From Campanula takesimana (lineage: Eukaryota > Streptophyta > Magnoliopsida > Asterales > Campanulaceae): a stretch of 64,000 nucleotides of DNA. The stretch lies in the NCBI GenBank assembly GCA_026119855.1, contig JAOWBW010000599.1:1-64000 (forward strand), given 5' to 3'. The notes below the pieces were generated by a model. It saw nothing but the letters and a program-made list of their open reading frames with translations. It was not told the DNA's origin and ran no database searches. A program made the position numbers and the translations under genes. Positions 11,259-22,503 of this stretch are shown in pieces. Each line of letters starts with the position of its first letter. Position 1 is the stretch's first letter.

Positions 11259-12666
11259 TGATAGGCTAAATCGAACACCTACAAATTAAACCTGGACTAG
11301 GTTCTAAAAATATGTAGCTAAGGACAAGTCCAGGGTCGATCCACGAAGAACGGTTTATCAGTTTACGTAATTATCACTTGACAAGATTGGGGGAATTAAT
11401 TTATTATAACTAATATCATAAAACAATAATAAAATAATAGAGCTAAAACAATAATTAAAAAGCACTTTAGATTTGATTTCGTCCCCACCTAATTATTCAA
11501 TTATCATTGATATCTCTTTTCACTTTTTACCCTATTCACTTGATCACGAGATCTATTTCAATCTCTGTTTCTTCTTTCAGAATAGTTACTAGCAGTGACA
11601 CACTCACCAGAAACCCTAATTAATAAATTAATCTAACTGGCACAGTCTAGATCTCAATATTAATTGATGAACGATTTAAGAAACTAAGATCAAGAACGTT
11701 TTCTACAATTATTTTACACAGATAATCGTCTAATTTTACCCACTTCACAATTTACCATGGCACATGCATAAATCGTAAAGATGCTACTTGTGAATTTCTA
11801 TATTGGCACAGTAAATAGAAAATTCTAGCAAAGATTGATTGCAAATATAAAGAGGATGATCAAATCTATAAACCCTAACAATAGATCTAGATTAAGCACA
11901 AGCAAAATTATGAATAGGAATAAAATTGTGAAAAAAAAAATACCTCAAATTGATAAAAAGGGGTTCATGAAATCAAACCCAAAGCTTGGATTTAGTTCCT
12001 CATCCAAAGCTTTGAAAACTCCATGAACAAAGAAATAAAAACCCTAGATCTAAAATTATGTTGAAGTCTAGAGTGTAACCCTAAAAATAATTATAGAAGT
12101 TGGTTTAAATACTTAGGAGAAGTCTAAAGGAAAAAAGAAAGAAAAATAAAGGAAAAAGAAATAATAATAAAACAAAGTCGGCGACTCAGGAACCGTGCGC
12201 TCTGTTGAGTTTCATCCGTGCTAGACATCTTCACACGTGCTAGACATCTTCACACGTGCTTGGTCCGTGTGCCACAAGGACTGATTTTTGTTTCTTGTCG
12301 ACCGTGCCCGTTCATTCCATGCGGGCTCAAGTTTTCCACACGGGCTCAGTCCGTCTGCCACACGGACTGAGTTGTTTTTCTCCACTTCCAGTTTTTGACC
12401 TTTTGACCCACTGCTCCGTCTTCTTGTTGACTTTCATTTTGCACTTTGACTTTGACTTTTTCTTGCACATCTTGGGATGACTTTTTACCTCATAAAATAT
12501 TACATCCGGATAAAATATAAAAAGACCAAAATACCACCGGATTACAATTAAGCCCCAACAATATATAATTGCCTCAAAGTACATAAAATCTAATCTAAAT
12601 ACATCAAAATCATAACTTTAAGCTCATAGAAACCTAGGAAATAAATGTATAAAATCCGCCACATCA
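11259..12666 (-). repeat. 3' LTR of Athila-like element
   Basis: Nearly identical to 15810-17196. It carries a tandem duplication of about 22 bp (GTGCTAGACATCTTCACAC) near 12219-12262 that is single in the other LTR. A palindrome cassette lies at about 12190-12372. Confidence 0.9.
12190..12372. repeat. Palindrome cassette in Athila LTR (also at 16740-16903)
   Basis: GC-rich reiterated words in an AT-rich LTR: TCCGTGTGCCACAAGGACTG, ACCGTGCCCG, ATGCGGGCTCAAG, CACACGGGCTCAG, TCCGTCTGCCACACGGACTG. The half-sites CCGTGTG and CACACGG make short inverted repeats. The same block is in the second LTR. Confidence 0.6.
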
Positions 12667-12687
12667 AATTCCCCCACGCTTAGACCT

Positions 12688-12705
12688 TTACTCGTCCCTG
12701 AGTAA
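12688..12705 (-). other. Perfect hairpin next to the Athila 3' LTR
   Basis: TTACTC and GAGTAA form a 6-bp stem around a 6-base loop, 22 bases before the LTR and just upstream of the polypurine tract in the element's own orientation. It may help second-strand priming or 3' end formation (inference). Confidence 0.4.
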
Positions 12706-13196
12706 AATCCTAACTCCCCTCTAAACTCCGGTCTATATAGCGTAGCATGGAAGAAAATGATTCCTAGTCTCCTCTAAACCCATCAAATATAGTCAACAAT
12801 CAAAATCGAAGTGTAGAAACTCCGTCTCATTATAACCCCTCAAAGGAATAATATAAATGATATTAACTTGATACCAACACCATAATAAATGGTATCCAAA
12901 CTAAATGTCCACTCAAAAGCCAAGGGGAACTAAAAATGTCCTAAATTTCCCCCACACTTATCTCACACTACAATCTCCCTCATAAAAACCAAAGTTTATG
13001 TGTGATTTATAATTATGCACAAAACTTACCTCGTAACAAAACACCAACACCCTCTTATAACTCCAAGAACAAAACGAGGAACCTAACTCCACTATCCGAA
13101 CCTCCTACTCCAATAGTGTAAATCCTACCCGAAACTCCAAATCCTCCTTATGTTCTCTCCGGTGGATGTATAATATTTCATTACTCAAACCTCACC

Positions 13197-13233
13197 TTTT
13201 GCCTAAGCGCCCTTTCGGGTTTTCACTTAGCCT
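13197..13233 (-). other. Candidate RNA hairpin, GNRA loop (Athila copy)
   Basis: Minus strand: CTAAG pairs with CTTAG, enclosing AAAACCC GAAA GGGCG. The same architecture with other outer-stem sequences follows pol in both Tat elements (30824, 30891, 46641, 46704). It lies between the coding region and the 3' LTR. Confidence 0.55.
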
Positions 13234-13703
13234 CTCTATTTTTTTTATTATTGTTTTTTTCAATTTTTTTCATTTTTTTTTTGGTTTTCAAAAAGAAAAA
13301 CTAACTATCTAGAATGAAAAATGCATACTATACAACTACAAATTTTTCCCCCACGCTTAAACTACACAGTGTCCTCAGTGTCTAAAAGTGAATAAAAAAT
13401 CAAGGACAGTTTAAACGTAAGGGAATAAATGGTACCTCATTAATGCACACTCTACCCCATTTGAGCTCGAATCGTCTGCATAAATCCCTTCTTCTTTTTG
13501 TTCATCATGCTCAAACCTCCATGCTTCTCTATCACCATCGGACCAATAGCCATCATCACTTCTTCCTCACCTTCAAATGCATGCTTTCGGTGCTCAGGAA
13601 GATTCTCTACCTTTCTTGGTCCATGTTTTACCGCAGGAATCTCTAAACCAGTCATCACATCATCATCCCCACTACAAATATTGGACACATCCTCTACCTT
13701 TGG

Positions 13704-15588
13704 CTAAACTATACCCATGAAACGTAAACAACGAACATCCTCAGGGTCTTTCTTGGAGTCAAAAATATTAAACTCCATCAAATCCCCATCAAACTCCATG
13801 GTCAAAGAACCGTTGGAAACATCCAACTTAGTGTGAGCCGTAGACATAAATGGTCTCTCCAACAGAATGGGAGCCTTAGGATCCGTATCCATCTCCAAAA
13901 CAAAAAAATCAGCGGGAAAAATGAACTTACCAACCCGGACAAGTACATCCTCAACCTTCCCCTTAGGAATGCATTGGATCTATCTGCTAACTGAATAACC
14001 ACCCTAGTATCCTGTAGATGTCCTAACTTGAGCTTTTCAAACAATGCATAAGGCATGACATTGATTGAAGCACCCAAGTCAAGCATGGCCATATGATCAG
14101 AATCATCACCCAAGACACAGGAATCACAAACATACCCGGATCACTACACTTCTTGGGCATCTTCTTATGATAAACTGCAGACACATGTTCTTTCATCTTC
14201 ACATTTTTCTGACTCCTCGCTTTCTGATCCCTCTTCAATGTAAACAACTCCTTCAAGAATTTAGCATATCTTGGGACAGTCTGCAATAAGTCTAAAAATG
14301 GGATGTTTACCTCAAGACTTTTGAAAGTGTCATATATAGCCTTGTTAGGCTCCGGTTTACGATGCTCTCTCAAAGCCTCAGAAAATGGAACATCCGGCTC
14401 ATAAACTGTGGGCTCTGGTGTAGCTTTCTCCTCCTCCTCCGGGGTCTTCTCTTCAGGCACAACCTGCTCAACCTCAATCGCTGGCTCCTCTGGTACAACT
14501 TCTTTCCCAATCTCCTTACCACTGCGCAAAGTCATGGCACATGCACTCTGCTTAGGGTACGGTTCTGTTCTAGACTCTACCTTCGCTGCCTTATTAGCCT
14601 CTAGTCTCCCAACCGCATCATCTATTTGCCCCATTTGTCTCTCTAAATTACCAATACTCGCATCGGTCATCTGTTGATAATGTTCGAAATTACCATTCAT
14701 CATACTTACTGACTGCGCTAAAGAGTGAAGCAGATCATCCGTAGACTGTCTCGGAGGGTTACTCTGATACTGCTGCTGCCGCCCATATGGTGGTATGTAC
14801 TGATTATACTGATTAGTCTGGTACTGCTGACTCTATGGTGGACCCATCAATAATTGTCTCATCATCACCTTAAGGTCCTCAACATCTGTTTCAAGCTTAT
14901 TTGTCACACCTCCACTAGAATTCGCAGCACTGACCTGTCTGAAACTCGACCTCCTGGTATGTGTCCGAGTGCTCTTAGCCAACTCATCAATTATCTCATT
15001 AGCCTCCTCAGTGGTCTTGTTCAGAATACTACCCCCGCAGCAAGAATCCACCAACCGCTTATCCATGACTGTCAAACCCCCATAGAAATATACTATCAAC
15101 TGTTCAACGTCAAATCCATGATACGGGCAACTCCTGCATAGCTTATGGAACCTGTTATAATACTCATAAAAAGTCTCATCAGCTCTCTGCTCCATGTTGC
15201 TAATGTCCCGCTTCATCACATTGATCTGATCTGGAGGAAATAACTTATTAAGAAACATCTCCTTCATCTGCTGCCATGTTGTGATAATATTGGGTGGCAA
15301 GTGATAATACCACGCACTAGCATCATCTTTCAGAGTGAAAGAAAACGCTCTTAATAAAAGGTGCTCAATGGGAACTGCAACCGGCTTCATACTCTGACAA
15401 ATTTGCACAAACTGGGCTATGTGCTGATTCGGGTTCTCTCCAGGCATTCCAGTGAAATGCGGTAAGTGGATCAACAAACCCGATTTTAACTCAAATGTGA
15501 CCCCATCAGGCAGAGTAGGGAATGAAACGGCATGTGGTTGCTCGTTCCAGTTCGGGGCATTCATCTGTCTCAATGTTTGGGCTGCCAT
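13704..15588 (-). pseudogene. Athila-like gag and aspartic protease, broken
   Basis: Reads from an ATG at 15588. Residues 1-250 form the retrotransposon gag core (FTGMPGENPNQHIAQFVQIC, then AFSFTLKDDASAWYYHLPP and WQQMKEMFLNKLFPP). A TAG at 14833-14835 replaces a probable CAG and the frame then continues to about 14110. A one-base shift near 14115 leads into the protease (MLDLGASINVMP at about 14035-14075). A second shift near 13970 leads into the EMDTDPKAPILLERPF segment. There is no RT after it. Gag would package RNA and the protease would mature it; in this copy neither can be made intact. Confidence 0.88.
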
Positions 15589-15809
15589 TCTGTATCAAGA
15601 CTTACAAGCAACTCGTCAGTAGAACGGGTGTGGACCTTACAAGGTACCACACTAAAGAATAAATAAAATAAAAATTTTACAAACCTATAATAAAAATTAA
15701 ACCAACATAACTAAAAATAAAAAGAAAAATAAAAAGAAAAAAAATAAACTTAAAATACAATAAGAACGTAAACAAATAAACACCGTTCCCCGGCAACGGC
15801 GCCAAAATT

Positions 15810-17196
15810 TGATAGGCTAAATCGCACACCTACAAATTAAACCTGGACTAGGTTCTAAAAATATGTAGCTAGGGACAAGTCCAGGGTCGATCCACGAAGA
15901 ACGGTTATCAGTTTACGTAATTGTCACTTGACAAGATTGAGAGAATTAATTTATTATAACTAATATCCTAAAACAATAATAAAATAATAGAGCTAAAACA
16001 ATAATTAAAAAGCACTTTAGATTTGATTCCCTCCCCACCTAATTATTCAATTATCATTGATATCTCTTTTCACTTTTTACCCTATTCACTTGATCACGAG
16101 ATCTATTTCAATTTTTGTTTCTTCTTTCAGAATAGTTACTAGCAGTGACACACTCACTAGAAACCCTAATTAATAAATTAATCTAACTGGCACAATCTAG
16201 ATCTCAATATTAATTGATGAACGATTTAAGAAACTAAGATCAAGAACGCTTTCTACAATTATTTCACACAGATAATCGTCTAATTTTACCCACTTCACAA
16301 TTTACCATGGCACATGCATAAATCGTAAAGATGCTACTTGTGAATTTCTACACTGGCACAGTAAATAGAAAATTCTAGCAAAGATCGATTGCAAAGATAA
16401 ATAGGATGATTAAATCTATAAACCCTAACAATAGATCTAGATTAAGCACAAGCAAAATTATGAATAGGAATAAAATTGTGAAAAGAAAAATACCTCAAAT
16501 TGATAAAAAGGGGTTCATGAAATCAAACCCAAAACTTGGATTTAGTTCCTCATCCAAAGCTTTGAAAACTCCATGAACAAAGAAATTAAAACCCTAGATC
16601 TAAAATTATGTTGAAGTCTAGAGTGTAACCCTAAAAATAATGATAGAAGTTGGTTTAAATACCTAGGAGAAGTCTAAAGGAAAAAAGAAAGAAAAATAAA
16701 GGAAAAAGAAATAATAATAAAACAAAGTCGGCGACTCAGGAACCGTGCGCTCTGTTAAGTTTCATCTGTGCTAGACATCTTCACACGTGCTTGGTCCGTG
16801 TGCCACAAGGACTGATTTTTGTTTCTTGTCGACCGTGCCCGTTCATTCCATGCGGGCTCAAGTTTTCCACACGGGCTCAGTCCGTCTGCCACACGGACTG
16901 AGTTGTTTTTCTCCACTTCCAGTTTTTGACCTTTTGACCCACTGCTCCGTCTTCTTGTTGACTTTCATTTTGCACTTTGACTTTGACTTTTTCTTGCACA
17001 TCTTGGGATGACTTTTTACCTCATAAAATATTACATCCGGATAAAATATAAAAAGATCAAAATACCCCGAATTACAATTAAGCCCCAACAATATATAATT
17101 GCCTCAAAGTACATAAAATCTAATCTAAATACATCAAAATCATAACTTTAAGCTCATAAAAACTTAGGAAATAAATGTATAAAATCCGCCACATCA
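15810..17196 (-). repeat. 5' LTR of Athila-like element
   Basis: Direct repeat of 11259-12666. In the element's orientation it would drive transcription leftward. Its right border is TGATGTGG on the minus strand, followed outside by GTCAA. Confidence 0.9.
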
Positions 17197-17283
17197 GTCA
17201 AGTAAATGCTACTCACTTTACCCCTAAATTCAACACTTTATTCTATTGATGTTGACCCATCTAGCAATAGAATTATGGAGATA

Positions 17284-17286
<3 letters not shown>

Positions 17287-17351
<65 letters not shown>
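17287..17351. repeat. (AT)n microsatellite
   Basis: About 32 uninterrupted AT units, directly downstream of the Athila element. Confidence 0.95.
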
Positions 17352-17355
<4 letters not shown>

Positions 17356-17464
17356 TTGGTGATGAGGGCTATGGCTTTGACACCTAGACAAACATAGGTT
17401 AAAGCTTCATTTGTGTGAAGCCACATCATCACTATCCTAAATGTGTGTGACTTTTGATATTCTC

Positions 17465-18091
17465 ATTATTAGCTAATACTATTAGCTCATAATAATAGTA
17501 ATGATATGAGTTAACTATTACTATTAATAGTAATAGTTAACTATAATAGTTACTATACAAGTTAACTATTACTATAAATAGTATTAGTTAACTATAATAG
17601 TTATTATAGTAGTTAACTATTAATATTAATAGTATTACTTAACTATAATAGTTAACTATTACTATTATATATTACTTAACTATAATAGTTACTATAATAT
17701 ATAACTATTACTATTAATAGTATAATTAACAATAATAGTTACTATACAAGTTAACTATAATGGTTACTTTATAAATTAACTATTACTATTAATAGTATTA
17801 GTTAATTATAACAGTTATAATATATGTTAATTTTTTACTATTAATAGTATTAGTTAATCATAGTAGTTACTATATAAGTTAACATTATTATTAACATTAT
17901 TAGTTAATTATAATAGTTACTATAAATATTAATAAGTATTATTAATAGTATTAGTTATTGATATTATTATATAGATTAATTTTTACTATTAATGGTTTTA
18001 GTTAAGATGATGTTTACTATTTTAGTTAACTATAATTAAAAAATTATTTTTCATATAAAATATATTGTGCAGAGCACGGGTTACCCACTAG
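17465..18091. repeat. AT-rich degenerate tandem array, possible Helitron 3' end
   Basis: A lattice of TAGTTAACTATAATAGTTACTAT-like words on a roughly 35-45 bp beat, with many self-complementary segments. It ends in AGCACGGGTTACCCACTAG followed by T. A CTAG end before T, next to a GC-rich palindrome half, is the pattern of Helitron 3' ends, but I see no clear 5' terminus. Confidence 0.4.
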
Positions 18092-18326
18092 TGAATGTAT
18101 AATTACATCCAAACCAGTTCTTTCTCCTGCTAAATGAAAAAAAAAAAAAAAAAAAAAACAAACAAACAAAACAAACGGAAGTTGTCTCGACGGGGAGCAA
18201 GTTGTGGTTGCAGTGCAAGGGGAGTAGCTGGTTTCCAGGTTGCGCCTTGAGGAGGAGAGAAGCATCCATTAGAGCAAATACCAAACTCTTTCCTGATTCA
18301 TTGCATCTGATTTTTCATAGAGTTGG

Positions 18327-18464
18327 TTTTGGGGGAAACTAATTCCTCCCATAAGTTATAAAAAGTCTTGTTTTTTAACCATTCTTAAATCCTAAACCCT
18401 AAACATTAACCCCTATAAAAACAAGATTTTTTATAACTTATGGAGAAACTAGTTTCCCCCAAAA
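18327..18464. mobile_element. Short foldback element
   Basis: TTTTGGGGGAAACTA near 18327 and its inverse near 18450-18464 border arms of about 50 bp (CATAAGTTATAAAAAGTCTT / AAGATTTTTTATAACTTATG). The loop holds CCTAAACCCTAAAC. The target duplication is not clear. Confidence 0.55.
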
Positions 18465-18975
18465 TTTTCTCTTTTTCATACTCTTTTTCTTCCTACCACT
18501 ACCAATTCTTTCCACAACTCCGCCGGCTTTAGTGCCTTCTCCTTCAGCTCCTGCAAAACCTAAGGGCCAAAAAGTACCACTATATCAAACATCCAAGGTG
18601 CAATACGTTATGATAGTCCCACTTTACTTTTTTATTTGTCCCCGAAAAAAAAAAGTTTCATTTCCAAAAGTAGTGTAATTTTAACAAGTTACAAGTAAGA
18701 AATTGGCCATAAAAAAGTTTTGACATGTCAAAAGGGACAATCTTTTTATGGAAAAATGGAGTATTAATTCATTAGCACATCACTAACCGTGCATGCATAG
18801 AGAAACTAGAAAAGGAACAGGAAATAGCAAGTAGAAACAGGATGTTATTTGTGGTATGATGTTGCTAGTCATGCATACTCCAAAAGAAACGACATTGGTG
18901 CTCCAAGAGCTCACTCACTATGCGTAGAGTCCAGTGAAGGGCGGGAGCCACATGGACAAAGAACACAAATTAAAT
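18465..18975. other. Non-coding spacer
   Basis: No gene, RNA or clear repeat terminus seen. AT-rich, with a short A-tract near 18645. Confidence 0.5.
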
Positions 18976-20537
18976 TTAATTTGTCTTCTTTTTGTGATTA
19001 ACTGTCCCTAAAAGTGTTTTAACAATGAAGGTCATGTAGGATGACGCACCATTATCAATGCAAATTTCATTCGCATCACAGCATTCCTCAAACTCCCTGA
19101 GCTCATACTCCCCACCATTATCAATGAAGGTCATGTAGGATGACGCACCACCTAGAGAAGTTACCGGGGCCGGCCCCCACAAATCCGTGTGAACCAATTC
19201 CAACTTTGCTTCCCTCAAAGTCCTACCTGTCAAACCTGGTAGTTTCCCCTTTGAGCAAAGTATCCCCTTCTCACTCAAGTGACCCAATCGGCAGTGCCAC
19301 AAATCCGTATCACCCTTGGCTGACGCCACCGCGATACTATCATTGGTGTTGTTCGTCAAGTACAGTCTTCATTCCCTATTACCCCGAGCGATCTCAGAAT
19401 CCTCCTTGGTAATAACCCAGTTCCTGCAGCTAAAAGTTACCGTGTAACCTTCTTCACCCAGCTGCCCAACTGATAACATGTTCTTTTTCAAACCTGGAAT
19501 GTGTCTAACCCCGTGTAGATGTAAGACCTTCCCGTCCGATGCTCCTATTCTGACATCCCCCTTCCCCTTGATTTCTAAAGGCTCGCCATCCGCCAGATAG
19601 ACCTTTCCAAAATCACCGGAAGTATAATTTTCCATCTCCCCTGCATGCCCGCATGAGTGGAATGATGCCCCTGAATCCAGCACCCATGATTCTAGCGCAC
19701 TACTAACGCTCAGAATCAGTACATCATCACCTTCGATTATCACATTCGCCGATTTATCCCCTCGCATGGGACAATCCATATTGTAGTGTCCTAACTCCTT
19801 ACAATGATAGCACTATACCAATTCCTTGGCAACCCTTTGTGCATTCTTGTTCTCCCTAGGCCTGTACTCACCACCTCCTACGTTTTCCCTTGATTCGGTT
19901 CTCCCCTTGTTGCTATTCCCCGGCTTTCCCCTGCTAGTTATAGCTAAAGCCGATTCTGAAGTAGATGGTGTCCCCAACTTCTTTATACGATTTTCCTAGC
20001 CTAAAAGAAAGTCCTTAACATCATCATACTTCAATTTATTCTTACCCGCTGAAGCATTTAACGCCGTCACCGTTCCGCTCCAACTTCCTGGTAAGGATGC
20101 TAGCAATTGATAAGCATGAACCTCATCCCCAAACGTAATATCCAGCGCCGCCAATGAGTCTATAACATCCATAAACTCATCGATGTGCTTAGCTATGGAT
20201 CCTCCCTCTTGCATCTTGAGATTACCCATCTTGCGTATCAAATCAACCTTATTTGCAGCAGATGGAGTTTCAAATCTCTCAGTAAGATAATCCAATAGCT
20301 CCTTGGTGGTTTTCGTCTTCTTGGTAGTCTTCGCGATCCACTTTGACAAAGTAGATCGAACCACCCTAGGGCCTTCCGATCCATAAGATCCCAATCTTCC
20401 TGTTTTTCGCTTTCCAGCTTGACTCCTGTTAGAGGCTTATAGAGATCCTTACCATATAAGACATCCTCTATTTGCATCCTCTAATATCCATAGTCAGAGC
20501 CATCAAATTTCTCCACCACTTGTTTATCCTTGCCCAT
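18976..20537 (-). pseudogene. copia-1 gag-protease-integrase fragment
   Basis: Starts ATGGGCAAGGATAAACAAG at 20537. The gag core (KFDGSD, DLYKPLTGVK, LLDYLTERFETPSAANKVDL) is interrupted by an early TAG and a frameshift near 20380. The protease motif SWVLDSGASFHSCGH follows at about 19660-19700, and the integrase zinc region (DLWHCRLGHLSEKG) at about 19290. The zinc-binding Cys pair and most of the integrase core are deleted, and a block encoding GASSYMTFID appears twice (about 19022-19050 and 19120-19150). It cannot encode a working polyprotein. Confidence 0.85.
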
Positions 20538-20592
20538 TCTTGATTGCTTGATAAACCCAGATCGTTAAACCGGAGCTCTAGATACCAGTTAT

Positions 20593-21148
20593 TGTGGGAA
20601 TAAGCCCTTCCCAACCCAACACCTAAGCAAATCGCAAGAAATCAAAGCACCACAAATAAGCACAAGAAATAGATAACCAAAGCAAAAGACAAAGGAACAC
20701 AAGAAATTGTTTACCCAATTCGTCAATATGTTTGACTACGTTTGGGGGCACTACCAAGCCAGGATCTTGCACTATAATATGTAAATATGGAGTTACAATG
20801 AGTATGGGGGCGGAACCCTGCTTATATACATAACCTAGAATGAGACCAAACCCTAGTCTAATTAGAATTCCTGAAATTCAGCATATTCCCGTCCAGCAGC
20901 TGCACGACCGCTCTAGCTCCCATGCTCGCTCGAGAAGCTCGTCCGAGTCACTTGATTAGCTCGGCCGAGCACCATTCATCAGAATGTGTGTTTTCTACCC
21001 GGTTAACGCACGGCCGCTCTCCAGCGTTGACTCGCCCGAGGCGCACGGCCGGGTCCTTTGCCTGGATCGGCCGCTCCTCGCCTACTCTGCGACTTTGCTG
21101 ATTTATTCTATTTAGATCGCTAGTTCCCGGTTTATCTATATTCCAACA
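20593..21148 (-). repeat. 5' LTR of copia-1
   Basis: Shares its R/U5-side half with copia-2 LTRs, including the stretch encoding CTCATTGTAACTC and the CAATATGTTTGACTACGT stretch on the plus strand. Its U3-side half carries a different GC-rich cassette. Confidence 0.8.
20896..21105. repeat. CGGCCG palindrome cassette in copia-1 LTR
   Basis: Repeated words: CACGACCGCTC, GCTCGCTCGAGAAGCTCG, GCTCGGCCGAGCA, GCACGGCCGCTCT, GCACGGCCGGGTCC, GATCGGCCGCTCC. The core CGGCCG recurs four times in an otherwise AT-rich LTR. Confidence 0.65.
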
Positions 21149-21572
21149 GACCGATAGTGTGTGCCAATCAAAAAGTATCTCAAAGCCAGGAATGGTAAAG
21201 GTCTATAACCTGGGAAACAATCAAATGTCAAACATAAATTTTTAAAAGGGAAAGTTGTTGCTACAAGAGCTCCCAAAATGCGTGGGCTCTAGGGAAGAGC
21301 TGGGCCGACACGTAAGACAAGAGGAGAGGAATAATACCTGCCTAATTGTGTCAAGTGACTTGGAAATTTTCTCAGAGTTGATGGTCACAAACCCATTGTG
21401 AATCTAATAGCTCATGTTGCTCTTTTCTCAAGTAGCGGAATCCATACCCCCTGCCATGCATGTCAAAGGAGTAACCTAAATAAACAACACTCAATGCACT
21501 ATACTCGGTATGCCATCCTGGACTTCCAAAACGGTTCTCCTTCCTTCACGGACTGCAATAAACATCAACAAC
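21149..21572. other. Spacer before hAT element
   Basis: No gene recognised. The 8-bp target TCAACAAC (21565-21572) precedes the next element. A stretch near 21255-21310 (CAAGAGCTC...) weakly resembles 18895-18950. Confidence 0.45.
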
Positions 21573-22121
21573 CAGTGGCGTATCTAGGGTTTGACACTTC
21601 TAATGAAACACTCAAAATGAAAATATTTCTCATAATTAGTATTCTAATGAACACTCAAAATGCCTATAAAAAACGATAACAACAATTGCTCAATAAATCC
21701 CCAAATCACCAATTTCAGATTTTAAAACCCTAAAATTGAATTAAAAAAAAAAAAAACTTTTTGAGATTGAGACATTGTGGAGGAAGGTAAACAGGGGCAG
21801 ATCACGGATGTATGCCGACAGGCGACTTGCCATGGCCGGTGGTCTGTGCGGCTGTGCCGGCGTCTCCGTCGATTTGCAGAGCGCAGAATCGGAATGCGGC
21901 AAAAAAAAATAAAAGTTTCAGTCTGTTCTTCTGCGTTGCCCGTTTCAGTTTGGTTTAGTATTTCAGTAATAGTTTTATTTTTAACACTCTGCACCCCTCT
22001 TCTTTCAAAAATCACAATTTACACCCCTATAGTTTTTTTTTTAATAACTACTCTGTAATTTTTTTGGGGAAATCCAGGGTGTGCATCGGCCCATCCTGGT
22101 TACATACTAGATCCGCCCCTG
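21573..22121. mobile_element. Non-autonomous hAT-like element, TSD TCAACAAC
   Basis: Begins CAGTGGCGTATCTAGGG and ends with the inverse of CAGGGGCGGATCTAG, with a perfect 8-bp duplication TCAACAAC at 21565-21572 and 22122-22129. It belongs to the same terminal family as 764-1544. No transposase. Confidence 0.85.
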
Positions 22122-22129
22122 TCAACAAC

Positions 22130-22503
22130 AATTTATAATGCTATATGTATGGAATAAAATGAAATGCAAAAGAATACTAAATTAATTCATGGCTGTCGAT
22201 GCTATCTTCTTTATCTTCTTCTACTGAGTGATTTTGAAAATGTTTCAATTAGTCAATTGTCATTGTTGAAAATTGAGGATACGATTTTGTTTCTTGATCA
22301 CATTTTTCTATGGGTTGCAAACAGAAACAAACAAAAACAAATAGGTGGAAAATGGATTAGAAAACCAGAGTTAGATTGTTTACGATGCCAACAATTTAAG
22401 TACTGGTGGGTGGTGAAGTGGTAATGGTTGTGATGGTGGCGAAGGTAGCGGTAGTGTGGGTGGGGTTTAGAGGTGGTGGTGGTAGTGATGGCGGAAGTAG
22501 TGG
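22130..22503. other. Spacer before Tat-1
   Basis: No gene found. The last 120 bases are GT-rich (GGTGGTGGTAGTGATGG), bordering the Tat-1 LTR. Confidence 0.45.

Larger units (their letters stand above)
11259..17196 (-). mobile_element. Truncated Athila-like Ty3/gypsy element, TSD GTCAA
   Basis: LTRs 11259-12666 and 15810-17196 begin TGATAGGCTAAATCG and end CCACATCA, flanked by GTCAA at 11254-11258 and 17197-17201. The element reads right to left. The primer site TGGCGCCGTTGCCGGGG lies at 15788-15804, the type found in Athila elements, and a GGGGGAATT tract precedes the 3' LTR. The interior is only 3.1 kb: gag and protease remain, while RT, RNase H and integrase are absent. The LTRs differ at a few percent of sites or less by eye, so the insertion is fairly young although the coding part is broken. 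Confidence 0.9.
18976..21148 (-). mobile_element. copia-1: 5' half of a Ty1/copia element
   Basis: Reads right to left: LTR 20593-21148 (TGTTGGAATATAG to TTCCCACA), primer site TGGTATCTAGAGCTCCGG at 20570-20587, gag, protease and the start of integrase. It then stops at about 18976 without RT, RNase H or a second LTR. It is the same family as copia-2 (51681-56643), to which gag and protease are closely similar. Confidence 0.85.

Noticed and set aside
17238..17432. Frame containing a run of alternating Tyr and Ile
   Set aside because: Translation of the AT microsatellite.
18395..18412. Telomere-like CCTAAACCCTAAAC
   Set aside because: Only about two units, in the loop of a foldback. Not an interstitial telomere.
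21149..22503. Missing MATE exons to the left of Tat-1
   Set aside because: I read all frames for MATE membrane motifs and found none. Only spacer and a hAT element are there.
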